A stretch of 64,000 nt of DNA from Deltaproteobacteria bacterium HGW-Deltaproteobacteria-18 (GCA_002841885.1 PHBE01000001.1:62001-126000); one strand, 5' to 3'; counted from the stretch's first letter, positions 35,985 through 45,049 are shown. Translations and numbers: made by a program. The notes: generated by a model from the sequence alone, not told the origin.

Positions 35985-36006
35985 CTTTGCTCATAAGTAA
36001 AGACGA

Positions 36007-37188
36007 TTACATGGCGTCGCTGGCGTCCAGTTCGGCGATGGTCTTGTCAATGGACTCGCGCAATTCCTGGGGCAGGCCCATGATCTCAACGTTCAGAAAG
36101 CCGCGCACGATGGTCGAGGTGGCTTCATCCTCGTCCAGGCCGCGCGCCATGAGGTACTCGATCTCCTCCTGGGCTATCTTGCCCACGGCCGCCTCATGGG
36201 ACAGCTCAACCCCGGTCACGCAGCCCTGCAGTTCGGGGATGGCATGGATCAGCCCGCCGCCAAGGATCAGCCCCTTGCATTCCAGATGTCCGCGCGCCGG
36301 AACCGCGTTGCCGATGATCTCGCCGCGCGCGATGATGGTCCCGCCGGTGGTGATGGTGCGGGAGATGATTTCACCGCGCGTGTTCGGGGCATTGAGGACG
36401 ATGCGGTTGCCCGTGTCGACGTGGGACCCGGTGGGGGTCACGATGACTGAGTTGAAGCGGGCCACGGCCCCGTCTCCATTCAGATATATGGTCGGATAGG
36501 ACTGCACGGACTTGACCTTTTTCAGCAGCACATAGTTGTTCTGCAGGACTCCGTTCTCCTCCACTATGCCCACCGTGCGAGGCCGGACCATGACGTCCTC
36601 GCCCCAGTTGTGGACCATGGTGAAGGTCAGCTTGCCGCCTTTCTTGATGTAGAATTCGGAGATGCCAAGATGCAGGGCCGAAGTCACGTCGTGGGAGGTG
36701 GCGCAACCAGTGATGATGTGGACTTCGGAGTCTTCTTCGACAACCACGATGTTGTGCACGTTCTGGCCCACGTTCTGGCCCTTGATGAACAGGCAGGTCT
36801 GGACCGGTTCGGCCACCTTGACCCCTTTTTCGGTGCGGATGAAGTAGCCGCCGTGCAACTCTTCCTTGGCCGCTGCGCGGGTGAAGTCGTCCTTTTCCGG
36901 GTCCATGGCATTCCAGAAATATTCGGGCAAGCCGTCGTATTTCTTGAGCGCCTGACGAATGCCCAGCACCTCCACACCCTTGCCCGAACTCTTGCAGTGC
37001 ACGGTTGAGTGGTCAAATTGCAAAAACGTGCCCGAGCGTTCGTCGGTGGCGTCAACATCCACCCCAACCATGCGCAGTTCGCGCTTGCTCTCTTCGGACA
37101 GGGTGGAAAAATCGGGCAACTCGGCGCTCTGCCGACCGGTAAAGGAATAGGAGTTCAGATCGACCAGGGTTTGGCTTAGTTCAGACAT
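36007..37188 (-). CDS. sufB: SufB/SufD-family Fe-S cluster scaffold
   Basis: This 393-residue UPF0051 protein forms the beta-helical scaffold of the SUF system on which Fe-S clusters are built. Conserved parts include LFIKGQNVGQNVHNI at about 140-155, GGTIIARGEIIGN and RGHLECKGLILGG at about 290-320 and the C-terminal ALD-like helix region with LSHEAAVGKIAQEEIEYLMARG. ATG 37188 has AAGGAG nine bases upstream. It overlaps sufC by 13 bases. Only one scaffold gene is present, so a homodimer probably replaces SufBD. Confidence 0.92.
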   Translation of the reverse strand: MSELSQTLVDLNSYSFTGRQSAELPDFSTLSEESKRELRMVGVDVDATDERSGTFLQFDHSTVHCKSSGKGVEVLGIRQALKKYDGLPEYFWNAMDPEKDDFTRAAAKEELHGGYFIRTEKGVKVAEPVQTCLFIKGQNVGQNVHNIVVVEEDSEVHIITGCATSHDVTSALHLGISEFYIKKGGKLTFTMVHNWGEDVMVRPRTVGIVEENGVLQNNYVLLKKVKSVQSYPTIYLNGDGAVARFNSVIVTPTGSHVDTGNRIVLNAPNTRGEIISRTITTGGTIIARGEIIGNAVPARGHLECKGLILGGGLIHAIPELQGCVTGVELSHEAAVGKIAQEEIEYLMARGLDEDEATSTIVRGFLNVEIMGLPQELRESIDKTIAELDASDAM

Positions 37189-37943
37189 CTGATGCACTCC
37201 TTGTAGCCGTACTTGCTGATGTGATCCAGAATATCGCGAGGTCTGGTCGGACGCGTATCGCAGCACAGCACCCCGTTGTACATGACCTGGCCACGGTCGG
37301 CATTGACGTAGTCGAGGATGTAGCCGGTGTGGGTAATGATGAGGCCGGAAGTCCTGTTGCGGCGACGCAGGTCGCGCATGCACGTCTCGGGCGACGGAGC
37401 AGCCGCGCCGTCGAGCAGGGCTCGGGCCGTGTTGCCGATAAGGACCATGTTTTCCAGATCCACGCCGGATTCCGGTTCGTCGAAAAGGATGAGATCCGGA
37501 TTCTGGGCCATGAGCTGCAGGAGTTCGGAGCGTTTGATTTCGCCGCCGGAAAAGCCCGAGTTGATATCGCGGTCCAGAAAGTCTTCGAAATTGACGGTCT
37601 TGGCCATGCCGTCCACATCCATCTCACGTCCGCGGGCGCACATGGAGACCAGATGGCGGGTTTTGAGGCCGTGAATGGTCGGCGGTCGCTGAAAGGACAT
37701 GCCGATACCGAGCCGGGCCCGTTCGTAGGTTGGCATATTGGTGATATCGACACCCTTGAAGACAATCTTTCCCGCGGTCACGGTGTAGCCGCCAAAGCCC
37801 ATGAGCGTCATGAGCAGGGTGGTTTTTCCGGAACCGTTGGGACCGAAGAGAATGAACGTCTCTCCGTCGTCGATGTTCAGGTTGATCCCTTTCAAGACTT
37901 CCCTGTCACCGATACTGACATGCAGGTTTTCAATCTGAAGCAT
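37176..37943 (-). CDS. sufC: SufC, Fe-S assembly ATPase
   Basis: The 255-residue ATPase has Walker A GPNGSGKTT at about 34-42, signature SGGEIKR and Walker B LILFDEPESGVD, with the SUF-specific ESGVD after the acid. SufC is a soluble ABC-type ATPase that drives the scaffold. Start at ATG 37943 with AAGGA upstream. The C-terminus ends KECIRC-LN, and its coding sequence runs 13 bases into sufB. SufS, SufU and SufE genes are not in the window. Confidence 0.94.
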   Translation of the reverse strand: MLQIENLHVSIGDREVLKGINLNIDDGETFILFGPNGSGKTTLLMTLMGFGGYTVTAGKIVFKGVDITNMPTYERARLGIGMSFQRPPTIHGLKTRHLVSMCARGREMDVDGMAKTVNFEDFLDRDINSGFSGGEIKRSELLQLMAQNPDLILFDEPESGVDLENMVLIGNTARALLDGAAAPSPETCMRDLRRRNRTSGLIITHTGYILDYVNADRGQVMYNGVLCCDTRPTRPRDILDHISKYGYKECIRCLN

Positions 37944-38030
37944 ATGGTATCCTTGTGGTATGAAAGGCAGGACGGCGCGACAAAACAAGACCCTGCGCTT
38001 AATTGAGGCAGGGCCAAATGTCCAGTCGCC

Positions 38031-38744
38031 CTACTTCCACTCCTTCCAGGTTTCGGAACGGTAGCAATAATAGCAGCGCGAATCGTCACGGAAGAAACGC
38101 AGCAGCAGCATGCCGACCACGAACCCTCCAATGTGGGCCCACCAGGCCACTCCCCCGCCGCCCGCCGGGGCCAGCATCCCGGAAAGGACCTGGGTCATGA
38201 ACCAGGCTCCCAGATAGAAAACAGCCGGAAGCTCGAAGATGAAGGGGATGATCAGGATGGGCAAAAAGGTGACCACCTTGGCATGGGGGTACAAAAAGAA
38301 ATAGGCGCCCATTACCCCGGCGATGGCCCCGGAGGCCCCGACCACGGGAATGGTGGAAGAAGAGTTGGTGAGCATGTGCACCGCGAGCGCTCCAAGGCCG
38401 CAGAGCAGGTAGAAAACGAGAAACTTGAAGGGGCCCATCACGTCTTCCACGTTGTCACCGAAAATCCAGAGGGTCCACATGTTGACGATGAGATGCAGCC
38501 ATCCCGAATGCAGGAACATGTGTGTGCCAAGAGGCAGCAGCAACCCCTCGGGATAGCCCTGAAACATGGCCCACTGGGCGTCGAAATAGCGAGCCGGAAC
38601 CACGCCGAAAAGATGAAAGAGCTTGAATTCCTGGACGTCGCTGAGGCCCAGCCCGCCCAGAAAAAAAGCGATGTTCAGGGCCACAAGAGTCCACATCATG
38701 TAGGATCGATGCCTGGAAGGGATGTTGTCGCGCAGGGGAAACAT
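38031..38744 (-). CDS. Rhomboid-family intramembrane serine protease
   Basis: The 237-residue protein has six membrane segments and the rhomboid catalytic dyad: Ser138 in GASGA and His204 in AHIGGFVVG, with HMFLHSGWLHLIVNMW around 75-90. It would cut membrane proteins within the bilayer. After the last segment a short tail carries CYYC, a possible metal or redox pair not usual for the family. The gene is spaced three bases from the upstream RluA-CoaE gene, so they are likely cotranscribed. Confidence 0.92.
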   Translation of the reverse strand: MFPLRDNIPSRHRSYMMWTLVALNIAFFLGGLGLSDVQEFKLFHLFGVVPARYFDAQWAMFQGYPEGLLLPLGTHMFLHSGWLHLIVNMWTLWIFGDNVEDVMGPFKFLVFYLLCGLGALAVHMLTNSSSTIPVVGASGAIAGVMGAYFFLYPHAKVVTFLPILIIPFIFELPAVFYLGAWFMTQVLSGMLAPAGGGGVAWWAHIGGFVVGMLLLRFFRDDSRCYYCYRSETWKEWK

Positions 38745-38747
38745 GGG

Positions 38748-40328
38748 TCAACCAGCCTCTTCCATGGTGTCCGGATTTTCAAAAATGGCCTGCAGCTCGT
38801 CCATGCACTGCTCGGCATGGCCGTGCAGCATCTCGCGCACGACCCGGATCAGGGCCTGCGCACGAGTCTGAAGCTCCTCCAGGGAACCGGAATTGTCGAC
38901 CACCAGCTGCGCCAACCCCACCTTTCTTTGCTGGGGCCATTGCCAGGCATCGACCATGGCTATCCGTTCCGGACTCCAGCCCCGGCCCCGGAGCCTGTCA
39001 TGCCGCAGGCTGTCAGGACAATACACCACCGCCAGCAGGTCGATCTCTCCGGCAAGGCCGGCTTCGCAAAGCAGGGGGATCTCGGCCAGGATCACGTCCT
39101 CGTCATGCGCGGCCCGAAAGGCGTGCAGGGCATGTCGCACCAGAGGATGGACCAGTCGTTCAACCTCGCGGCGCAGGCTGTCGGATTCGGCCAGGGCGCC
39201 CAGCAGCAGGTCCTTGTCCACCCCGCCTCCGGGATGCGTGAAACGGGTTCCGAAATGATGCTCCAGAATGGCGCAGCCCTCGCCTCCCTTGGCGTAGGAC
39301 CCGGCCACCACCCGGTCCGCACAGAAAACCGGCACGCCCATCTCTTCGGCCACCGCCCGCACGGTGGACTTGCCGCTGCCCACGGCGCCGGTCAGGCCGA
39401 TGCAGGCCCGCTCCCGGCAAAGCCCGCGCAGAACCTGCAGAAAATCCTCCGGCGGAGGAGCGCAAAATTCAAGAGGCTCAAGACCTCGGGGATGTTCGAA
39501 ACGCAGTTGCCAGGCATGCAGCATCTGCCGGGGAGCGCGTGCGGCGGTCATCTTGTCGGCATAGACCGCGTCCCCCAGCAGGGGGTGACCCAGCGCGGCC
39601 AAATGCACACGGATCTGGTGAGTGCGCCCGGTCATGATGCGCACCCGTAGCAATGAAACACTTCTGTCCGATGCACTCCAGAGCACTTCATACCGGGTTT
39701 CCGCCACGCGGCCGCCGCGTTCGACCACGGCCATGCGCGTCTTGATGCTCGGATGACGTCCCAGGGAAAGATTCACGATTCCGGTGGGCTCGGGCACTCC
39801 GGCGACAAGGGCCAGATATTCCTTGTAGACCTCACGGGAGGCGAAGGCCTGAGTCAGATTCAGGCGCGCCGATTCGGACAACGCCAGCACGATGAGCCCG
39901 GAGGTGTCCTTGTCCAGTCGGTGCACGATCCCGGGACGTTCCCCGGACTGTGACAGCAGGACTGGAAAATGATGCGCAACGCGATGCACAAGGGTCGGTT
40001 CAGCCACCGAAGGCGCCGGATGAACGGTCATGGCCGGGTTCTTGTTGACCACAACCAGATCGTCATCGGCGAAAAAGACATCCAGCGGACCTTCATCGGG
40101 AACGATGGTCGAATCAGCATACTCGGGAGCCAAGGTCAGGGTCTGACCGGGCATGAGCCGGGTCGCCGCCTTGCTGCAGACCTGCCCGTTGATGCGCGCC
40201 CGCCCGTCCTTGATCCAGGCCTGGACGCGGCTTCTGGCCACGCCCTCCTCCTCGAGGCAAGCCTGCCAGAAAACATCCAGACGCTGCCCGACGTCCGCGA
40301 CGCCAACCTTTTCCACGTATTCCTGCAT
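38748..40328 (-). CDS. Fusion of RluA-family pseudouridine synthase and dephospho-CoA kinase
   Basis: One 526-residue frame encodes two enzymes. Residues 1-65 are an S4 RNA-binding domain and about 80-300 an RluD-type pseudouridine synthase with catalytic Asp139 in HRLDKDTSG and GRTHQIRVHL. From about 310 a CoaE-type kinase follows, with P-loop GAVGSGKS (314-321), FCADRV and LAEIPLLCEAGL. CoaE phosphorylates dephospho-CoA in the last step of CoA synthesis. The junction is short (LRGLCRERACI) and in frame, with no stop or internal start of note, so this is a genuine fusion. Downstream is the rhomboid gene. Confidence 0.92.
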   Translation of the reverse strand: MQEYVEKVGVADVGQRLDVFWQACLEEEGVARSRVQAWIKDGRARINGQVCSKAATRLMPGQTLTLAPEYADSTIVPDEGPLDVFFADDDLVVVNKNPAMTVHPAPSVAEPTLVHRVAHHFPVLLSQSGERPGIVHRLDKDTSGLIVLALSESARLNLTQAFASREVYKEYLALVAGVPEPTGIVNLSLGRHPSIKTRMAVVERGGRVAETRYEVLWSASDRSVSLLRVRIMTGRTHQIRVHLAALGHPLLGDAVYADKMTAARAPRQMLHAWQLRFEHPRGLEPLEFCAPPPEDFLQVLRGLCRERACIGLTGAVGSGKSTVRAVAEEMGVPVFCADRVVAGSYAKGGEGCAILEHHFGTRFTHPGGGVDKDLLLGALAESDSLRREVERLVHPLVRHALHAFRAAHDEDVILAEIPLLCEAGLAGEIDLLAVVYCPDSLRHDRLRGRGWSPERIAMVDAWQWPQQRKVGLAQLVVDNSGSLEELQTRAQALIRVVREMLHGHAEQCMDELQAIFENPDTMEEAG

Positions 40329-40442
40329 GCAACCTTCCCGATTAAACCGTCACCAGCCGCGCTGAAATCTTCAGAACAGCCGAAAAACCACGATGTCATG
40401 ACAACATGCCTTGCGTAGTCACCTTTCGCGCCGCTGACAAAT

Positions 40443-40471
40443 AAAAAGGCGGCCCCATAAGGGGCCGCCTT
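40443..40471 (-). terminator. Rho-independent terminator after the VWA-OmpA gene
   Basis: AAGGCGGCCCC (40446-40456) and GGGGCCGCCTT (40461-40471) with an ATAA loop; read leftward the stem is followed by TTTTTAT. Confidence 0.88.
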
Positions 40472-40495
40472 CGGCAATTCCAACGTCAGGGAAGA

Positions 40496-41620
40496 CTATT
40501 TCTTCTTGAAGACGCCTTTCAGCTCGGCGAGGATGCGACGGTTTTCGGCGCGACCTGCTTCGGTGTCGTTGCCGGCAATGGGCTTGCTCTCGCCGTAACC
40601 AACAGCGGAGAACAGCTTGTCGTCCATGCCGAGTTCGTTGACCATGTAGTCGCGAACGGCCTTGGCGCGACGCTCGGACAGCTTCTGGTTGTATGCATCG
40701 CTACCGACGGAGTCAGTGTGACCGGCAATCTCAACAACAGTGAAGGACTGCTGCTGTCTCATGTAGGAAGCGAAATCGGCCAGTTCCTGATAGTACTCGG
40801 GCTTGATGTCGGACTTGTCGAAGTCAAAGTTGATCTTGAGGGTCACGATATCGGCAATGGGGCAACCTTCGGCGTCAACGGCCAGACCCTTGATGGTGTC
40901 GGGGCACTTGTCGATGCAGTTGTTTACGCCGTCGTTATCGTCGTCCAGTGCACAAGGATCAGCAGCGGACTTTTCATAGAACACGTCCTGTACGAACTGC
41001 TTCAAAGCGGCGTCATCGGCCAACTGGGCAGCGGAAGCTCCAACACCGCAAGGCTTCAGAGCGGTGATGGCGTCAAGCAGGGCCTGGTTGCCGTTGACGG
41101 TGTCGGCAAAGCTGATGGTGTGGAAACACACGCCGTATTTTTCAGCCAGGGCGGCGGCAACCTTCAAGGAGCCTTCACCGAGGTTTTCCTGGCCGTCGGA
41201 CACGATGATGACTGCATTGCGGCCCACTGCGCTCTGCAGGGCGGGCTCAAGAGCGGCCAAGCCGGTTCCAAGCGGGGTGGGATTGGCGCCAATCAGCGTC
41301 GGAACCTTGGCGAGGGAAGCACCGTAGCCGGCATTGGAATATGCTTCCAGCGCCTGGAGTTCACCCGCCGGAGCGGCAGTGTTCAGGCCGCCCATGTACC
41401 CAAGTTCGGGAATCATGCCGTTCATGCGCTCGAGCAGGGCCTTGGCCAAAACGATTTTCTTGTCCTTTGTGCCAACATACTTTTCATCCATGGAACCGGA
41501 GCGGTCCACCAGAATGATGAAGTTGTCGACCTTACGTACGTAACTCTCTGCGGCTACCGCCACGGAGGCGGAAAACATGGCCACGAGCAAGGCCAGAAGA
41601 ACCAATTTTTTAACTTTCAT
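40496..41620 (-). CDS. Envelope protein with VWA, TSP3 and OmpA domains
   Basis: The 374-residue protein has a signal peptide of about 23 residues, then a von Willebrand A domain (about 32-220) with the metal-ion site DRSGS, followed by a calcium-binding type-3 repeat (DDDNDGVNNCIDKCPDT) and a C-terminal OmpA domain (about 260-374) with NFDFDKSDI and GHTDSVGSDAYNQKLSERRA. The OmpA part binds peptidoglycan; the VWA part binds partners through Mg or Ca. There is no N-terminal barrel, so it is a periplasmic or surface protein tethered to the wall. The leader has a good TTGACA box. It is flanked by its own promoter and terminator, so monocistronic. Confidence 0.9.
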   Translation of the reverse strand: MKVKKLVLLALLVAMFSASVAVAAESYVRKVDNFIILVDRSGSMDEKYVGTKDKKIVLAKALLERMNGMIPELGYMGGLNTAAPAGELQALEAYSNAGYGASLAKVPTLIGANPTPLGTGLAALEPALQSAVGRNAVIIVSDGQENLGEGSLKVAAALAEKYGVCFHTISFADTVNGNQALLDAITALKPCGVGASAAQLADDAALKQFVQDVFYEKSAADPCALDDDNDGVNNCIDKCPDTIKGLAVDAEGCPIADIVTLKINFDFDKSDIKPEYYQELADFASYMRQQQSFTVVEIAGHTDSVGSDAYNQKLSERRAKAVRDYMVNELGMDDKLFSAVGYGESKPIAGNDTEAGRAENRRILAELKGVFKKK

Positions 41621-41692
41621 ACGTCCTACTCCTCAGGTTGATATTGCTACTCAGATGAAAAAGGGACAATTCTCTAAAAACGTGTCTCATTA

Positions 41693-41721
41693 TCTTTAGC
41701 TCTATCGCATTTTATTGTCAA
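41693..41721 (-). promoter_or_regulatory. Candidate sigma-70-type promoter of the VWA-OmpA gene
   Basis: A perfect TTGACA (41721-41716, leftward) is followed after 17 bases by TAAAGA and then TAAT, about 75 bases ahead of the start codon. The -35 is exact but the -10 is weak. Confidence 0.4.
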
Positions 41722-41822
41722 AGGCAGAAAAATGAAAGAAATAAAAAAAAGCCATCGGCAAAGGGCGACGCTGTCGCAAATATGACTTGACCCACGACTG
41801 GCCTGCATCGACAATAACAAAC

Positions 41823-43061
41823 ATGGAAAAACTTTTCAAGGATGCCCCGGACTTCAGGCGAGTCATTTTGCACCTGGACATGGACGCTTTCTTTACCTCC
41901 GTGGAACAGGCCGACGATCCCCGGTTGCAAGGAAAGCCTGTTGTGATCGGACAATCCCTGCGTGGAGTGGCGTCGGCTGCGTCATACGAAGCAAGGAAAT
42001 ACGGCATCAAATCCGCCATGCCCATCGTACAGGCAAAAAAACTCTGTCCCCACGCAGTGTTTCTGCCCGGACGCATGTCCCGCTACCGAGAAGTCTCGGG
42101 ACAGATCATGGGCATAATGCGTGCACTGTGTCCCGTGGTCGAGCAGGCTTCCGTCGACGAGGCGTATGCGGACATAAGCGGTACGCTGCGAATCTTCGGT
42201 CTTCCCGAAAACATCGCCCGGCGACTGAAGGCCGAGATTCTGTCAGTCACCAATCTGACCTGTTCCGTGGGCATCGCCCCCAACAAGTTTCTCGCCAAGA
42301 TCGCTTCGGACTGGAACAAGCCGGACGGCCTGACCAGCATTCGCCCCGCCGACGTTCCCGCATTCCTGCACGACCTCTCGCTGGGCAAGATTCCCGGAGT
42401 TGGCAAGCATTTTCAGGAGGAGCTGCACCGAATCGGTGTGACTACGATCCCTCACGTGCTGGCGCAGCCCCGGGCATACTGGAGCGAGACCATGGGCAAG
42501 CGCGGAGCGTTCCTGCACGACAGGGCCCTTGGACTCGATGATTCGCCAGTTGTTCCAGGGAACGATCCCAAGTCCTGCAGCGCGGAAAACACGCTGGACC
42601 GCGACACGCTGGACCGGACCCTGCTTGAGCGGTGGTTGCTGATCCAGGCCGAACGCATCGGGCGGGAGCTTCGCGGCCTCGGCAAGAAAGGGCTGACAGT
42701 GACTCTCAAGATCAAGTTCCAGGATTTCTCTTCCATCACGCGCAGCAGGACCCTGCCCAGACCCACGGACATCACCACGGAAATCCTCCAGGCCGCGCGC
42801 CAACTCCTCGCAGCCGAAAAACTCACCCAACCCGTACGTCTCATCGGCACCGGGGTTTCCAATTTCCGCTTCGTGCAGGCCGAACTCCCGCTGATGCCCA
42901 ACGAGGGCCGCAAACGCAGTCAAAAGCTGGACCAGGCCATGGATCGCATCCGGGACAAATTCGGAAACACGAGCATCCTGCGCGCCGAGGCCGCCGTCAG
43001 GGAAGTCGAAGCCATCGATGACCTTTTGTCCCAAAAAAACCGCACTTTGAACGGACAATAA
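41823..43061 (+). CDS. dinB: DNA polymerase IV (DinB)
   Basis: This 412-residue Y-family polymerase copies damaged DNA. Catalytic acids are in HLDMDAFF at about 17-24 and SVDEAYAD near 115; the IPGVGKHF helix-hairpin-helix is near 190, and the little-finger domain follows with DFSSITRSRTLPRPT. I start at ATG 41823; there is no good ribosome site, and a TTG at 41787 could extend it. I see no clear LexA box in the 200-base space shared with the divergent VWA-OmpA gene. Confidence 0.93.
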   Translation: MEKLFKDAPDFRRVILHLDMDAFFTSVEQADDPRLQGKPVVIGQSLRGVASAASYEARKYGIKSAMPIVQAKKLCPHAVFLPGRMSRYREVSGQIMGIMRALCPVVEQASVDEAYADISGTLRIFGLPENIARRLKAEILSVTNLTCSVGIAPNKFLAKIASDWNKPDGLTSIRPADVPAFLHDLSLGKIPGVGKHFQEELHRIGVTTIPHVLAQPRAYWSETMGKRGAFLHDRALGLDDSPVVPGNDPKSCSAENTLDRDTLDRTLLERWLLIQAERIGRELRGLGKKGLTVTLKIKFQDFSSITRSRTLPRPTDITTEILQAARQLLAAEKLTQPVRLIGTGVSNFRFVQAELPLMPNEGRKRSQKLDQAMDRIRDKFGNTSILRAEAAVREVEAIDDLLSQKNRTLNGQ

Positions 43062-43129
43062 TACTTGCCAAAGAAGATTTTTCTTGCTTGGGATTTCCGC
43101 TTCGAACTTCAAGCATACAAGGATATCCC

Positions 43130-43903
43130 ATGTTCTCTCATGCCATCACCCGCATTCCCGGCTCTGATTACCCCAAAGGCCTGACCACCTCCGCGCTGGC
43201 CGCCCCCGACCTTGAACTGGCGCTCCAGCAGCACGGCGCATACGTGCGCTGCCTTGAATCGCTGGGACTGACCGCTCAAGTCCTGCCCGCCGCCCCCGGC
43301 TTTCCCGACGCCTGCTTTGTCGAGGACACCGCCGTGGTCACGCGCGAGATCGCAGTCATATCGCGGCCAGGGGCGCCTTCACGCCAAGGCGAGACCGAGT
43401 CCATGACCGGGCCCCTGTCCACTCACCGCCCCCTGGCTCACATCGAAGCCCCGGGCACCCTCGACGGCGGAGACATCCTGCAGGTCGCAAAGCGCTTCTT
43501 CATCGGCGTCTCCGACCGCACCAACGAAGAAGGCGCGCGCCAGCTGGCCGCCATACTGGCCGCCTACGGCTACCAGAGCAGCATCATCAAGGTCGCGGCA
43601 GGCCTGCACCTCAAGTCCAGTCTCAACTTCGTGGGCGAGAACACCATGCTCGTCACCCGGGACTTCGCCGGACATACGGCCATATCGGACTTCAGGCAGA
43701 TCATCTGCCCCGAAGGCGAGGAATACGCTGCCAACACGCTGCTCGTGAACGGCACCCTGATCATGCCCACGGGCTATCCCCGGACCAGAGGCCTGCTCGA
43801 ACCCCTGGGTCTGCCTATCGTGGAACTGGACACCAGTGAATACCGCAAGATGGACGGCGGGCTGACCTGCCTGTCGTTGCGTCTCCAAAGCCCTGTTTCT
43901 TGA
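43130..43903 (+). CDS. DDAH-type dimethylargininase / amidinotransferase-fold hydrolase
   Basis: The 257-residue protein has the catalytic set of dimethylarginine dimethylaminohydrolase: Glu65/Asp66 in CFVEDTAVV, His160 in GLHLKSSLN and nucleophile Cys247 in GGLTCLSLRL, at nearly the same positions as in the Pseudomonas enzyme. It would hydrolyse methylarginine or a related guanidino compound to citrulline and an amine. ATG 43130 has AAGGA upstream. It lies ahead of a zinc-ribbon gene and an amino-acid importer, suggesting uptake and use of an arginine-like compound, which is inference. Confidence 0.88.
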   Translation: MFSHAITRIPGSDYPKGLTTSALAAPDLELALQQHGAYVRCLESLGLTAQVLPAAPGFPDACFVEDTAVVTREIAVISRPGAPSRQGETESMTGPLSTHRPLAHIEAPGTLDGGDILQVAKRFFIGVSDRTNEEGARQLAAILAAYGYQSSIIKVAAGLHLKSSLNFVGENTMLVTRDFAGHTAISDFRQIICPEGEEYAANTLLVNGTLIMPTGYPRTRGLLEPLGLPIVELDTSEYRKMDGGLTCLSLRLQSPVS

Positions 43904-43952
43904 GTTTTCGGCCATCACGGCGTACGGGAAGCAACGCGAGGGGGAATATATA

Positions 43953-44117
43953 ATGGAACTGTTCAAAAATCGGTACAAGCGTGAATTCATCGAAGTTGCC
44001 TGCCCCAAATGCAAGCAGACCAAAATCATCTGCCTGCCCGAGGAGGAGATACCCACCTGTGAATACTGCAAAGTGAAGATGAACATCAAAGAGGTTCTGA
44101 CCGAGGGAAAATATTGA
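43953..44117 (+). CDS. Small zinc-ribbon protein (54 residues)
   Basis: An ATG preceded by GAGGGGG opens a 54-codon frame with two CxxC knuckles, CPKC and CEYC, spaced 19 residues apart in a Lys/Glu-rich protein, a typical small zinc ribbon. It lies 49 bases after the DDAH-type gene and 35 bases before the amino-acid binding protein gene, all in one direction. No function can be assigned; a regulatory or RNA/protein-binding role is possible. Confidence 0.75.
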   Translation: MELFKNRYKREFIEVACPKCKQTKIICLPEEEIPTCEYCKVKMNIKEVLTEGKY

Positions 44118-44152
44118 CCCCGGGCAAGCCTTGTAACCAAAGAGGAGGCTCT

Positions 44153-44974
44153 ATGCGTTTTATGACGAAGATTGTTTTGGCCCTGCTCCTGGTCGCGTTT
44201 GCGGCCATGCCTGTCATGGCCGCGGATCACGAACTCGCCCAGAAATCCACCCTGAACGAAATCCTGAAGCGCGGCGAGCTGCGTGTCGGCCTCGACGCCG
44301 GCTACATGCCCTTCGAGATGACGGACAAAAAGGGCGAGATCGTCGGCTTCGACGTGGACATGGCCAAGGAAATGGCCAAGGCCATGGGCGTCAAGCTGAC
44401 CATCGTCAACACCGACTATGACGGCATCATCCCCGCGCTGATGGCCGACAAGTTCGACATCATCATCAGCGGCATGACCGTGAACCAGGAACGCAACCTG
44501 CAGATCAATTTCGCCGATCCGTACATCGTTGTCGGCCAGGCCATCCTGCTGAACAAGAAGCATGAAGGCACGGTCGCCTCCTACAAGGACCTGAACGATC
44601 CCAAGTACACCGTGGTCTCCCGCATCGGCACCACCGGGGAACAGGCCGCCAAGCGCATGATTCCCAAAGCCCAGTACAAGAGCTTCGAAAAGGAATCCGA
44701 CGGCGCCATGGAAGTGGTCAACGGCCAGGCCGACGCCTTCGTCTACGACCTGCCCTTCAACGTGGTATTCATGGCCCAGCAGGGCGGCAGCAACCTGGTC
44801 CTGCTGGACAAGCCCTTCACCTATGAGCCCCTGGGCTTCGGCGTGAAGAAGGGCGACCCCGACTTTTTGAACTGGCTGGACAACTTCCTGACCCAGATCA
44901 AGAACGACGGCCGCTTCGACCGTATCTACGACAAATGGATCAAGGGCACCGAGTGGCTCAAGGACATCCAGTAA
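44153..44974 (+). CDS. Amino-acid ABC transporter, periplasmic binding protein
   Basis: This 273-residue SBP family 3 protein has a signal peptide of about 23 residues (ending VMA-ADHE) and family motifs LRVGLDAGYMPFEM, GFDVDMAKEMA and DGIIPALMADKFDIIISGMT. Such proteins bind polar amino acids such as arginine, histidine or glutamine. AGAGGAGG precedes the ATG. A hairpin separates it from the permease gene. Confidence 0.94.
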   Translation: MRFMTKIVLALLLVAFAAMPVMAADHELAQKSTLNEILKRGELRVGLDAGYMPFEMTDKKGEIVGFDVDMAKEMAKAMGVKLTIVNTDYDGIIPALMADKFDIIISGMTVNQERNLQINFADPYIVVGQAILLNKKHEGTVASYKDLNDPKYTVVSRIGTTGEQAAKRMIPKAQYKSFEKESDGAMEVVNGQADAFVYDLPFNVVFMAQQGGSNLVLLDKPFTYEPLGFGVKKGDPDFLNWLDNFLTQIKNDGRFDRIYDKWIKGTEWLKDIQ

Positions 44975-44986
44975 TCAAGCAAAGTT

Positions 44987-45021
44987 GAGGGATCCGGCTT
45001 CCGCGCCGGATTCCTCGTTTT
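44987..45021 (+). terminator. Hairpin between binding protein and permease genes
   Basis: TCCGGC (44993-44998) pairs with GCCGGA (45005-45010), and GAGG with CCTC extends the stem, followed by GTTTT. It probably gives higher expression of the binding protein than of the membrane parts. Confidence 0.6.
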
Positions 45022-45049
45022 CATGACTTAAGCATCACCAGGACGGATA

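Noticed and set aside
41738-41775. GC stem followed by T-run on the minus strand between dinB and the VWA-OmpA gene
   Set aside because: The stem is only three base pairs and no gene upstream would be terminated there.
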